From Marivita sp. S6314 (GTDB taxonomy: Bacteria > Pseudomonadota > Alphaproteobacteria > Rhodobacterales > Rhodobacteraceae): a stretch of 64,000 bases of DNA. Below are positions 33,540-42,557 of this stretch, one piece after another. The notes under the pieces are model-generated. The model had not been told where the DNA came from and made no database searches. It worked only from the letters and a program-made list of their open reading frames with translations. The stretch is from NCBI RefSeq assembly GCF_023015985.1, contig NZ_JALKAO010000002.1:372001-436000 (forward strand), written 5' to 3'. Each line of letters starts with the position of its first letter. Positions within the stretch are counted from its first letter, which is position 1. Both the position numbers and the translations under genes were made by a program.

Positions 33540-33860
33540 ATGTCTGAAACCGCGCTTGCGCCTGCGACCACTTACGCGATGGTCAAAAACGCCGAAAACG
33601 CGGCGGCATATCTCAAGACTTTGGCGCATGAAGGGCGCTTGATGATCCTGTGCCATCTGTGTTCCGGCGAACGCTCCGTTGGAGAGCTTGAAGCACTTCT
33701 TGGCATCCGTCAGGCGGCGGTCAGTCAGATGTTGTCGCGCCTGCGGGACGAAAAGCTTGTCAAAACACGGCGCGAAGGCAAAACGATCTATTACAGCCTG
33801 AGCGACCGCGATACCGAACGGATGATCACCCTTCTGCATGACATGTTCTGCCAAACCTGA
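33540..33860 (+). CDS. ArsR-family regulator resembling persulfide sensor SqrR/BigR
   Basis: 106 residues. A winged-helix ArsR repressor: LKTLAHEGRLMILCHL, the SVGELEALLGIRQAAVSQMLS recognition part and an EGKTIYYSLS wing. C38 and C104 are 66 residues apart, the same distance as the C41-C107 pair of Rhodobacter capsulatus SqrR that forms a tetrasulfide bridge with persulfides. An extra C41 follows in CHLC. Classic ArsR metal-box cysteines are absent. It should repress genes for sulfide and persulfide oxidation; a dioxygenase-rhodanese pair is in the same window. The ATG at 33540, with GAGGG before it, is preferred to the TTG at 33537. Confidence 0.85.
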   Translation: MSETALAPATTYAMVKNAENAAAYLKTLAHEGRLMILCHLCSGERSVGELEALLGIRQAAVSQMLSRLRDEKLVKTRREGKTIYYSLSDRDTERMITLLHDMFCQT

Positions 33861-33930
33861 CCGTCACATTGCATTTGCACTTGGCCCTGCCTTTGGCCAT
33901 GGTCGCAGCCTCAAATAGACGAGGTGAGAC

Positions 33931-35349
33931 ATGCGCCCAGACACAGTGTTTTCCGGCCCCGAGCTTTGCCAAAAATCCGCGCGTGAGGTGATCGCGCTTT
34001 TGCGCAAAGGGGACGTTTCAACCGCAGAGTTGATCGACGCGAGCCTTGCGCGCATGGATCAGGTGGAACCTGACGTGAACGCGGTGGTCACGCGGTGCCC
34101 GGACCGGGCAAGCGCTGCCAAACCATCACCTGACACGCAATTGGCCGGTCTTCCCATCGGCATCAAGGATCTTAACCCGGTCGAAGGCGTGCGCACGACC
34201 TTTGGCACCAAGGGGCATGCCAACCACATCCCGGATGCCTCTGACCCGTTGGTGACCCGGCTGGAAGACCGGGGCGGCGTGGTGCTGGGCAAGACCAACA
34301 CGCCGGAACTGGGCGCGGGGGCCAACACGTTTAATGCGGTTTTCGGCGCAACGCGGAACCCGTGGAACACCGCGCTGAACGCCGCCGGATCGTCCGGGGG
34401 CGCAGCCGTCTCGCTGGCGACCGGAGAGCTGTGGCTCAGCCACGGGTCGGACTTTGGCGGCAGCCTGCGCAGCCCCGCGAATTACTGCGGTATCGTGGGA
34501 TTGCGCCCGTCGCCCGGCATCGCGGGGGGCAGTTCGGCGCATCTTGGCTTTCTCACGGGCGGTGTCGATGGCCCGATGGCACGCGACGTTCTGGATTGCG
34601 CGCTGTTTCTGGATGCGATGGCGGGGTACGACCGCAGATGGCCGATTTCCTTCCCCGCGCCCGATGTGCCGTATTTCGAGACGGCACAACGCGATGCAGG
34701 AGAGGTCCGGATCGGGTTTTCGACCGACCTCAACGGCTTTGGCGCAATCACACCCGAGATCGAAGGTGTCCTGCGGGACGCGATGGACAGCCTGCGCCTG
34801 CCCAATGTCACGGTCGAGGAAACCTGCCCCGACCTGCCGCGCCTGAACGAAGCGTTCCGCGCAATCCGGTGCATGTCCTTCCTTGGCAGCTACCAGATCA
34901 CCCCACCCGAAATCGCACAGCATTACAAACCCACGATCATGGGCAATGTCGCGGATGCCGAAGCGATGACCTTTGCAGATTACGTGCAATCAGAACGGGA
35001 TCGCTCGGCGCTTTATAATTCCATGCTCGGGTTCTTTGATACGTTCGATGTCTTGGCCTGCCCGGTCAACGGCCTTGCCCCCCTGCCCGTTGAAATCGAG
35101 TACCCAACCGAAGTTGCAGGCCGCAAGATGACCGACTATATCGAGTGGCTGCATTTTGCGTTCCTGGCCTCGGTGACCGGCCTGCCCGCGCTGTCCTTGC
35201 CGGTTGGGTTCACGCCAAGCGGCATGCCCGTTGGCATCCAGTTGATCGGCCCACCACGGGGAGAAGGCCGTTTGTTGCAAGTCGCGCATCATCTGGAACA
35301 AGCGCTCAATCTGCCGGTGACCGTTATCGACCCGCGCCCGCCGGTTTGA
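33931..35349 (+). CDS. amidase (amidase-signature family)
   Basis: 472 residues with the Ser-cisSer-Lys triad of the amidase-signature enzymes: K79 in GIKDLNPV, S154 in AAGSSGGAAV and nucleophile S178 in GSDFGGSLRSPA. It hydrolyses a carboxamide to acid and ammonia in the cytoplasm; the substrate is unknown. There is no GatB or GatC nearby, so a role in tRNA amidation is unlikely. The end overlaps the converging DUF1801 gene by about 26 bases. Confidence 0.92.
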   Translation: MRPDTVFSGPELCQKSAREVIALLRKGDVSTAELIDASLARMDQVEPDVNAVVTRCPDRASAAKPSPDTQLAGLPIGIKDLNPVEGVRTTFGTKGHANHIPDASDPLVTRLEDRGGVVLGKTNTPELGAGANTFNAVFGATRNPWNTALNAAGSSGGAAVSLATGELWLSHGSDFGGSLRSPANYCGIVGLRPSPGIAGGSSAHLGFLTGGVDGPMARDVLDCALFLDAMAGYDRRWPISFPAPDVPYFETAQRDAGEVRIGFSTDLNGFGAITPEIEGVLRDAMDSLRLPNVTVEETCPDLPRLNEAFRAIRCMSFLGSYQITPPEIAQHYKPTIMGNVADAEAMTFADYVQSERDRSALYNSMLGFFDTFDVLACPVNGLAPLPVEIEYPTEVAGRKMTDYIEWLHFAFLASVTGLPALSLPVGFTPSGMPVGIQLIGPPRGEGRLLQVAHHLEQALNLPVTVIDPRPPV

Positions 35350-35746
35350 TCCGGTAGGTCAAGGCGGATCGCATGATCTGGCGCAGCGCCGCGTCGGGCC
35401 ATGCGCCATCCGTCGGCAACAACACGGCGCGGTTGCCGTCGAAATCGAAACTGTCCGAAAAGACATCGCGGGCCTGCGACATGACAGTGGTCTGGCAATG
35501 CGTGTAAAGTGCTACGCCGCCGGTCTTGGGCACGCCGATGCGCAAGGGTGTTCCGGTTTTCGGCGACATCGCCTCGAACGATGGCTGGCCCCATTTCAAC
35601 GTCTCGGTGATCGGCCCGACACCGTCTGTGTTCGCCGCTACATCAAGGATCATTTCGCGCAGCGCCCTGAGCGCGCCTTGCACATCCTCCGGATGGGCCG
35701 CCAAAGCGGCCTCGACATCTGGCGGTGGGGTCGAAACCTGGGACAT
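35324..35746 (-). CDS. DUF1801 domain protein
   Basis: 140 residues. The DUF1801/YdhG-like fold is recognised by ALRALREMILDVAANTDGVG, ETLKWGQPSFEAMSPKTGTP and a strand-rich end (FDFDGNRAVLLP). The function of the family is not established. The start is taken at MSQVSTPPP; an upstream ATG at 35767 adds seven residues. It converges on, and overlaps, the amidase gene by 26 bases and probably has its own promoter. Confidence 0.82.
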   Translation of the reverse strand: MSQVSTPPPDVEAALAAHPEDVQGALRALREMILDVAANTDGVGPITETLKWGQPSFEAMSPKTGTPLRIGVPKTGGVALYTHCQTTVMSQARDVFSDSFDFDGNRAVLLPTDGAWPDAALRQIMRSALTYRIKPAGAGR

Positions 35747-35835
35747 ACAGATCAGCGTCACAGACATGACCGTAACAGGTCAAGCCCTAACGCCCGCCAA
35801 CTCGTCTCAGGTTCTCAACAATCCCCTCGGTTGGA

Positions 35836-37716
35836 TCAGGCCGCCTCTTCCCACCGGTTTGCGAAGTTGCCAAGTACTTTGGCCACGTCGTCGGTTTGCG
35901 CCCCCTGCAAATCCACCTGCGCCACCAGTCCGCGTGTCTTGTCGTCGATGACGCTCACAACGCGGGCCGGCAGGCCATCTTTCTCAAGCGCGTCATTGAA
36001 GACCCGCGTGATGGCATGTTTGCGCAGGTCCGGCTTGAACACTTTACCAACGGCGGTCTTTGGCAGCTCATCCAGAATGGTCATATGCTTGGGCAGCGCA
36101 GCGCGTTCATGGACATGCACCTTGCAATGGTCCAGCAGTTCCTGCTCGGTCACCGATGCGCCCTCGACCAGTTCCACGAATGCGCAGGGCAGTTCGCCCG
36201 CATGCGCGTCCGGCTGGCCAATCGCCCCCGCGAAAGCCACGGCAGGGTGTCCCTGCAACGCCTCCTCGATCTCGGCGGGGTCAATGTTGTGCCCACCGCG
36301 AATGATCAGGTCTTTCGCCCGGCCGGTGATCCAAAGATACCCATCCGCATCCACGCGCCCCAGATCGCCGGTCCGCAAATGGGTGCCGTAGTGGAATAAA
36401 TCCACGTTCTTGGCAGCCTCGGTATAGGTGTGGCCGGCATAAACCCCGGGGTTGGACACGCAAATCTCGCCGATTTCATCCACCGCGCATTCGGTGACTG
36501 TGCCGTCCTTGGAGGACAGAATTTTCACATCCGTATACGGAAACGGAATGCCCACTGACCCGACTTTCTTCAACCCGTCGGGCGGGTTGCAAGATACAAG
36601 GCAGGTGGCTTCGGTCAGGCCATACCCTTCGACAACGCGCACACCACAGGCGGTTTCAAACCGGTTGAACAATTCCAGCGGCAAAGGCGAGGATCCGGAA
36701 AACGCGGTTTTGATCGAGGAAATATCCGCATCCACCGGACGTTGCATCAGCGCAGACATGGCTGTTGGCACGGTGATGACAAAGGTGGTTTTCCAGCGCT
36801 CGCAGAGCTTCCAGAAATTGTCGAAAACCCCATCGCCCCGGTACCCCTGCGGCGTCGGGAACACCGTATGCGCGCCGGACACCACCGACGCCATAAGTAT
36901 GACGTGGCAGGCAAAAACATGGAACAATGGCAAGGGGCACATGATGCTGTCTTGTTCGTTGAACAGCAAACGATGGCCAAGCCAGCCATTGTAAATCAGC
37001 CCGGAATAGCGGTGCTGCGCAACCTTTGGCATGCCAGTCGTGCCACCGGTGTGGAAATAAGCCGCCACGCGGTCGCCGGTGCTGTCGGGGAAATCAAGCG
37101 TCGTGTTCTGCTTTTTCAGTTCCGCGGCAAAGCTAAGAACATCTGCATGATGGCCACCGGGGTTCTTCGGGCGGACCAGCGGAACAATCCAGGATTTCGG
37201 CGGTGTCAGATACCGGTTGAGGTCAACCTCCAGCACGGTTTGCACCTTGGGCGCATGACGACAGGCTTCGGCAACCTTCTGCGGCACGTCTGTCTTGGGA
37301 AAGGCTTTCAGCGTCACCACCACCTTGGCCTCGGTCTCGCGCAGGATGGCGGCGATCTGTTCGGGCTCCAGCAATGGATTGATCGGGTTCACGATGCCCG
37401 CAATGGCCCCGCCCAATAATGTCAGCGTGGTTTCGTTCGTGTTCGGCAGAACATAGGCGACAACGTCATTTTCGCCGATTCCCAGACTGCGAAAGAGATT
37501 CGCCGCCTGCACGGTTTTGGACAGCAACTCGGACCACGACAGCGTTTCAGCCTTGTCGGTGGGTCCCGACAGCAATTGATAACTGACCGCTGGACGATCC
37601 GGGAACGCCGTGGCTGTTTTGTTCAGTTGACCGTACAACGTGGCTGGCACATCGCGGTCTTCCCACGGCATTTCGTTTTCGATGGCGTCGCGATCTTCAA
37701 AGCTCGCAAAGGTCAT
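35836..37716 (-). CDS. acyl-CoA synthetase (AMP-binding)
   Basis: 626 residues. It activates a carboxylic acid through an acyl-adenylate to its CoA ester. AMP-binding motif: HTGGTTGMPKVAQH; later VVEGYGLTEATCLVS and LRTGDLGRVDADGYLWITGR, and the catalytic lysine in LPKTAVGKVFKPDL. The start is set at MTFASFED; a further 22 residues upstream are possible. The substrate (fatty or aromatic acid) is unclear. It is alone on the minus strand, divergent from the sugar-type ABC operon. Confidence 0.9.
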   Translation of the reverse strand: MTFASFEDRDAIENEMPWEDRDVPATLYGQLNKTATAFPDRPAVSYQLLSGPTDKAETLSWSELLSKTVQAANLFRSLGIGENDVVAYVLPNTNETTLTLLGGAIAGIVNPINPLLEPEQIAAILRETEAKVVVTLKAFPKTDVPQKVAEACRHAPKVQTVLEVDLNRYLTPPKSWIVPLVRPKNPGGHHADVLSFAAELKKQNTTLDFPDSTGDRVAAYFHTGGTTGMPKVAQHRYSGLIYNGWLGHRLLFNEQDSIMCPLPLFHVFACHVILMASVVSGAHTVFPTPQGYRGDGVFDNFWKLCERWKTTFVITVPTAMSALMQRPVDADISSIKTAFSGSSPLPLELFNRFETACGVRVVEGYGLTEATCLVSCNPPDGLKKVGSVGIPFPYTDVKILSSKDGTVTECAVDEIGEICVSNPGVYAGHTYTEAAKNVDLFHYGTHLRTGDLGRVDADGYLWITGRAKDLIIRGGHNIDPAEIEEALQGHPAVAFAGAIGQPDAHAGELPCAFVELVEGASVTEQELLDHCKVHVHERAALPKHMTILDELPKTAVGKVFKPDLRKHAITRVFNDALEKDGLPARVVSVIDDKTRGLVAQVDLQGAQTDDVAKVLGNFANRWEEAA

Positions 37717-37920
37717 GGCTGTCCTCCCAATGTCACGCATTCCCTGCGTTTTCCGTCCCTGGCTGCAGTGTTTAGCCGACAATTCAGCTTAACAGACCAG
37801 TACGACGCTACGACACTCCTCAATGACGCAGCGTCGATCGACCGTTTTTTGACGCACCGGTCCGCCGCGCCGCCCCGGCCCAATCCGCAAAATCCGCTTT
37901 GCAAAGCCTCGAAAATTATT

Positions 37921-37938
37921 TTTGCACACGTTTGCAAA
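37921..37938. promoter_or_regulatory. LacI-type operator candidate before the ABC operon
   Basis: TTTGCACACGTTTGCAAA is an 18-base palindrome with 16 matching positions and an ACGT centre, the form of many LacI/GalR-family operators. It lies 80 bases before the ATPase gene at 38018, in the 301-base divergent gap that starts at 37717. The rest of that gap holds no gene. No LacI-type gene is in the window. Confidence 0.6.
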
Positions 37939-38017
37939 GAATTCTTGCCAAACGGAAACCGCTGTGGCTTGCTGACCAAGTCTAACGCAAAAGACGCGCG
38001 CTGCGCAGGGGGACAGG

Positions 38018-39070
38018 ATGGCCGAGATCCAGCTCAGGAACGTCAACAAACGCTGGGGTTCGTTTGTTGGGGTGGACAATTTTAACCTGACCATCGCCGA
38101 CAAAGAGTTCCTTGTCCTGCTGGGACCATCTGGCTGTGGCAAGACCACGACGATGCGGATGATCGCGGGTCTGGAAGATATCACGGATGGCGAGATTGCG
38201 ATTGACGGCAAAGTCGTCAACAACCTTGATCCCAAGGATCGCGACGTTGCGATGGTGTTCCAATCCTACGCCCTTTACCCGAACATGAACGTCTACGAGA
38301 ACATCCGTTTCCCGCTGCGGGTGCGCGGGATCGACAGCGCGACCCATGATGAACGCGTGCGCCGGGCCAGCCGCATGGTGGAACTGGACGAATTCCTGCA
38401 CCGCAAACCTGCGGAACTCTCTGGTGGACAACGCCAGCGCGTGGCCCTTGCCCGTGCCATCGTGCGCGAACCCAACGTGTTCCTGATGGACGAACCGCTG
38501 TCGAACCTCGACGCCAAACTGCGCGTGTCGACCCGGGCACAGATCAAGAACCTGAGCCACGAACTGGCCGTCACCACGATCTACGTGACGCATGACCAGA
38601 TCGAGGCGATGACCCTCGCGGACCGCGTTGTGGTGATGCAGAAGGGTGTGGTGCAACAGGTCGGCAGCCCGACCGAAATCTACGACCGCCCGGCCAATGC
38701 CTTTGTCGCCAGCTTCATCGGCAACCCGGCGATGAACCTGATCGACGGGCAGATCCGCGGCGGCACTTTCGAAACCGACAAAACGTCAGTCCCGGGCCTG
38801 TCGGCCCCGGATGGAGCGGTGACGCTTGGCTTCCGGGCCGAGGACGCATCGCTTGCCGAAGACGGACAGGGCCAGATCACCGCCCCTATCTACACGCTTG
38901 AACTTCTGGGGGACGCCACAATGATTTCCGTGCGGATCGGTCAAGCCTTGGTGGCCGTCAAGGCCGACAAAACCTTCCGCGCCGAAATCGGAGACATGGT
39001 GTCCATCCACGTCCCCGCTGACATCTGCCACGTGTTCGACACGAAAACAGGCGCGCGGATCGACGACTGA
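38018..39070 (+). CDS. ABC transporter ATP-binding protein, MalK/UgpC type
   Basis: 350 residues. Sugar-importer ATPase with Walker A GPSGCGKTTT, signature ELSGGQRQRVALARAI, Walker B VFLMDEPLSNLDAKLR, H-loop YVTHDQIEAMT and a C-terminal OB/TOBE regulatory region of about 110 residues. It is the first gene of an operon that continues with binding protein, two permeases and two SnoaL-like genes. A LacI-type palindrome lies upstream. The substrate is probably a carbohydrate or polyol but is not fixed by the sequence. Confidence 0.95.
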   Translation: MAEIQLRNVNKRWGSFVGVDNFNLTIADKEFLVLLGPSGCGKTTTMRMIAGLEDITDGEIAIDGKVVNNLDPKDRDVAMVFQSYALYPNMNVYENIRFPLRVRGIDSATHDERVRRASRMVELDEFLHRKPAELSGGQRQRVALARAIVREPNVFLMDEPLSNLDAKLRVSTRAQIKNLSHELAVTTIYVTHDQIEAMTLADRVVVMQKGVVQQVGSPTEIYDRPANAFVASFIGNPAMNLIDGQIRGGTFETDKTSVPGLSAPDGAVTLGFRAEDASLAEDGQGQITAPIYTLELLGDATMISVRIGQALVAVKADKTFRAEIGDMVSIHVPADICHVFDTKTGARIDD

Positions 39071-39151
39071 CCACACAGAAATTCCCGGACAACCGGGATA
39101 CAGCGGTGCGGGCTTGCAAGACGCACCCGAACACACAGGGAGACCAAAATA

Positions 39152-40393
39152 ATGAACCTCAAAAAAATTTTGATGGCGGGCTCGTTCCTCGTCACGGCGA
39201 GTGCAACGACCGCGATGGCAGCCGATTGCGGCATCTCGGAAGGCCGTCTCAGCATTGTCGGCAACGAATTCCCGGCGATCCAGACCGTGGGGGCCGCGGC
39301 GCAGTCTTGCGATGGTCTGACGGAGGCCAAAGCAAACCTGACTGCGGACCACCAGAAGATCAATCTGGCGGGGATGCAGGGCGATCCGGCGGAATACACA
39401 ACGGCGATCGTGGCGAACTCGTCCATCGTGGCGCTGATCAACGAAGACGTCATCCGCCCGCTGGATGATCTTATTGCGGCGCACGGTCAGAACATTCCGA
39501 AAAACCAGCTGATCACCATCAACGGCAACGTGATGGCGGTGGCGTTTATGGCGAACGCGCAGCATCTGCTCTATCGCAAGGACATTCTGGACCAGATCGG
39601 CATAGAGCCACCCAAGTCCTACGAGGACATGCTGGCAGCGGCCAAGATGATCCGCGAGCAGGGGATCCTCGCAAACCCGCTGGGCGGGCCCTACGCGGCG
39701 GGATGGAACCTCGCGCAGGAATTCACCAACATGTATCTTGGGCATGGCGGGTCGTTCTACGAGCCCGGAACAGCCAATGTTTCGATCAACAACGAACAGG
39801 GTGTCGCAACGCTTGAGATGCTCAAGGCGCTGTCGGAATACATGAACCCTGACTACCTCACCCACGATTCCAACGCGACAAGCGCGGAATGGGAAGCGGG
39901 CAATGTTGCGCTGATGCACATGTGGGGGTCCCGCTCGGGTCGTCTCATGGACGCCGAAGGCTCCACGCCGCAAGTCTACGAAAACACGATGGTTGGCGCG
40001 CCACTGACCGTCGGCGGTGGCGACAAACCGGCATCGACACTGTGGTGGGATGGCTGGACCATCGCCAAGAACATCAGTGACGAAGACGCGGAAGCCACGT
40101 TCAAGGCCATGTCTCATGCCATCAGCCCTGCGATCCTGAATGACGAGACGATGGGCCAGGCGGTCTGGATGATCGAAGGCTACACACCCGCTGCCGTAAA
40201 TGACGGCGTGTTTGCAGCGATCTCGATGGGCACCACGCCCTACCCGATGCTGCCCCAGCACGGCCTTCTGCACACAGCGCTTGGCGACAACATCGCGGAT
40301 TTCCTGCAGGGCAAGGAAAGCGCGGAACAGACATTGGCAGACATCGAAGCGGCCTACATCGCTGCTGCCAAGGAAAAAGGCTTCGTGAACTAA
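39152..40393 (+). CDS. extracellular solute-binding protein (family 1)
   Basis: 413 residues. A Sec signal peptide (about 1-24, TTAMA cut) and the cluster 1 sugar-binding fold: AAQSCDGLTEAKANLT, GDPAEYTTAIVANSSIVALI for the hinge, QHLLYRKDILDQIGIEPP and GGDKPASTLWWDGWTIAKN. Two early cysteines could form a disulfide. It captures the substrate in the periplasm for the two permeases that follow. A strong hairpin after the stop probably raises its yield over the permeases. Confidence 0.93.
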   Translation: MNLKKILMAGSFLVTASATTAMAADCGISEGRLSIVGNEFPAIQTVGAAAQSCDGLTEAKANLTADHQKINLAGMQGDPAEYTTAIVANSSIVALINEDVIRPLDDLIAAHGQNIPKNQLITINGNVMAVAFMANAQHLLYRKDILDQIGIEPPKSYEDMLAAAKMIREQGILANPLGGPYAAGWNLAQEFTNMYLGHGGSFYEPGTANVSINNEQGVATLEMLKALSEYMNPDYLTHDSNATSAEWEAGNVALMHMWGSRSGRLMDAEGSTPQVYENTMVGAPLTVGGGDKPASTLWWDGWTIAKNISDEDAEATFKAMSHAISPAILNDETMGQAVWMIEGYTPAAVNDGVFAAISMGTTPYPMLPQHGLLHTALGDNIADFLQGKESAEQTLADIEAAYIAAAKEKGFVN

Positions 40394-40402
40394 GCCGACA
40401 GG

Positions 40403-40436
40403 AACAGGGGCGGCACGGGCCGCCCCTGTTTGTTTT
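40403..40436 (+). terminator. intra-operon hairpin after the binding-protein gene
   Basis: A perfect 12-bp stem (AACAGGGGCGGC with GCCGCCCCTGTT) closed by a four-base loop and followed by TGTTTTG. It lies between the binding-protein and first permease genes, where partial terminators or mRNA-stabilising hairpins are common. Confidence 0.8.
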
Positions 40437-40468
40437 GATCCGTTTTTTGCAAGCTCGCAGGTGATCCC

Positions 40469-41491
40469 ATGAAACACACCGCTTTCTTCTGGTTTACGCT
40501 TCCGTCCGCCGCCGCGATGCTTTTGTTCATTTTCTTTCCAACCGTGTCCATCATCGTTCAATCGTTCCACGTTGCGCATGAACAGGTGATCATCGAGGTC
40601 GAAAACTGCGGCCCGTTCGGCTGTACAACCGCCACCGCCATTGACCAGGAAGCGACCGCCGAACTGCGCGAAGCGGAACCTTTGGGGCAGTTTGCCGGGC
40701 TCGACGTTTACAAAGACCGCAACCACTTGGCGGTGAACGAATTTGCCCAACTCTGGGCGGACCGGGAAAGCCTGGGCGGCTTTGTCAGCGATCTGATGAA
40801 CCTGCCGTTCTACAAGGCGCTTGGATTTACGCTCACCTACACGTTTATCGTCACGCCCCTTACGATTGTGTTCGGTTTTATCATCGCCGTCGCGGTGAAC
40901 AGCGCCGCGCGGACGCTGCGCGGACCTCTGATCTTTTTCACGCTGCTGCCGAACATCGTGACACCCCTCATCGGTGGCCTGATCCTGTTCTGGATGGTCG
41001 ACGCGCGCGGCGTGATTGGCACGGCGCTCAGATGGCTGGCGGATGATCCCGGCCTGTCGGTCAAGGCCGACACCGGCCTGATGTGGAGCATGCTGATGGT
41101 GTACGGTGTGTGGTCCTCCGCCCCGTTTGCCTTCATCGTCTACTACGCAGGCCTGCAAACGGTCAGCCAGGACACGCTGGAAGCCGCCCGCATCGACGGG
41201 GCGACCCGCTGGCAACAGATCCGGCACGTGGTGATCCCGCATCTGCTGCCTTTGACCACGTTCATTGCGCTGATCCAGTTGATGGACAACTTCCGGGTCT
41301 TCGAACCGATCATCAGTTTCAACGCGCAAGCGCACGCAACCTCGCTCAGTTGGGCCATCTTCAACGACTTGGGAGGGGAGACACAGCAATTGTCATCGGC
41401 AGCGGCCACCTCGGTGCTGACGGTGATTGGCGTGGCCATTCTTTTGTCACCGGTCCTTGTGCGGACCTATCGCAGCTACGGCAAAGCTTAA
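40469..41491 (+). CDS. sugar-type ABC transporter permease (MalF type)
   Basis: 340 residues. About six membrane helices with the EAA loop at EAARIDGATRWQQIRHVVIP. Between helix 1 and helix 2 is a periplasmic insert of about 85 residues (38-120) that is highly charged and contains a CGPFGC pair (C47, C52) likely to form a disulfide. Such a large insert is unusual for this permease class outside MalF. It pairs with the next permease, 13 bases downstream. Confidence 0.92.
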   Translation: MKHTAFFWFTLPSAAAMLLFIFFPTVSIIVQSFHVAHEQVIIEVENCGPFGCTTATAIDQEATAELREAEPLGQFAGLDVYKDRNHLAVNEFAQLWADRESLGGFVSDLMNLPFYKALGFTLTYTFIVTPLTIVFGFIIAVAVNSAARTLRGPLIFFTLLPNIVTPLIGGLILFWMVDARGVIGTALRWLADDPGLSVKADTGLMWSMLMVYGVWSSAPFAFIVYYAGLQTVSQDTLEAARIDGATRWQQIRHVVIPHLLPLTTFIALIQLMDNFRVFEPIISFNAQAHATSLSWAIFNDLGGETQQLSSAAATSVLTVIGVAILLSPVLVRTYRSYGKA

Positions 41492-41504
41492 GGGGACGAG
41501 ATAC

Positions 41505-42386
41505 ATGGCAAGCAAAGCACAAAAACGTCCCCTCGCCCTTCAGATCGTTCTGATCGCGACGCTGGTCATTTGGATGATCGCCGCCGCCTTCCCGTTCTTC
41601 TGGACGCTCTGGGGCTCGTTCAAAGTTGAGGCGGATTTCTTCTCGCTCACGAACTGGACCAACTCTCTGACCGGCGAACGCACGATTGCCGAAACCGGGG
41701 ATGCGTTCACCGGTCAGGGCTATTACGGTGCCTGGGTACAGGAAGAGTTCTGGCGCGCGGCGTGGAATTCCACGCTGGTCTGCCTCTTTGTGGTGTCGGT
41801 CTCTTTGACACTGGGCACGCTGGGGGGCTACGCCCTCGCCCGCTCCACCTATCGCTACGCGTTCTGGTTCCTGCTCATCGCGCTGATCTTCCGGGCGCTG
41901 CCGCCAATCACGCTGGTGTCAGGCTACCTACCGGTGTTTTTCGATCTGAACATCTGGGGGTATCTGCCAACCGCGATCATCGTGCTCGTGGCGATCAATC
42001 AGCCCTTCACGCTGTGGATGTTGCATTCGTTCTTCAAGAACATCCCGTCCGAGTTGGACGAATCCGCGATGGTGGACGGCTGCACGCGCTTTCAGGCATT
42101 CCGTCACGTGATCATCCCGGTCATGTGGCCCGGTGTGATCACCACAGGTCTCTTCAGCTTCCTGCTGGCCTATAACGATTTTGCCGTGACGGCGATGATC
42201 CTCGACAAACAGAACCAGACCATGGTGCCCAAGATCGCATCCTTCCTTGGCACAACGCAGACCAAGGGCAACGTGATGTTCGCGGTCGCGGCCGTTGTCT
42301 CGACAACCGCGCCACTGTTCTTGCTGATCATGTTCTTCCAGCGCCAGATCGTGTCCGGCCTGACCGCAGGCGCGGTGAAAGGCTAG
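41505..42386 (+). CDS. sugar-type ABC transporter permease (MalG type)
   Basis: 293 residues with about six membrane helices and the EAA loop at ESAMVDGCTRFQAFRHVIIP. A periplasmic loop of about 50 residues (GEAD... to EEFWRAAWN) follows helix 1. It forms the heterodimeric channel with the preceding permease. The ATG at 41505 follows AGGGGACGAG. The next gene begins 171 bases downstream; that gap holds no gene. Confidence 0.93.
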   Translation: MASKAQKRPLALQIVLIATLVIWMIAAAFPFFWTLWGSFKVEADFFSLTNWTNSLTGERTIAETGDAFTGQGYYGAWVQEEFWRAAWNSTLVCLFVVSVSLTLGTLGGYALARSTYRYAFWFLLIALIFRALPPITLVSGYLPVFFDLNIWGYLPTAIIVLVAINQPFTLWMLHSFFKNIPSELDESAMVDGCTRFQAFRHVIIPVMWPGVITTGLFSFLLAYNDFAVTAMILDKQNQTMVPKIASFLGTTQTKGNVMFAVAAVVSTTAPLFLLIMFFQRQIVSGLTAGAVKG

Positions 42387-42557
42387 ACGCATGGGGCGGA
42401 TATGTGCGGCGGCTCTCAAGGCAAAGGCGTTGACCAATCGCCTGCGCCTCAGCGCCAGCCGCGCACGTCGTCCGGGGCGCATTCCGTTTGCTGTCACGCG
42501 GGCCGGTCCAAGCAAGGGCTGATCTCCCTGTCCCTTGCACTTTGACCGGAGGCCATG

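Noticed and set aside
38786-41389. Open frame of 867 codons on the minus strand opposite the ABC transporter genes
   Set aside because: It is antisense to four well-identified genes, has an Arg/His-rich composition and no recognisable domain. Such frames arise from the GC-rich third codon positions of the true genes.
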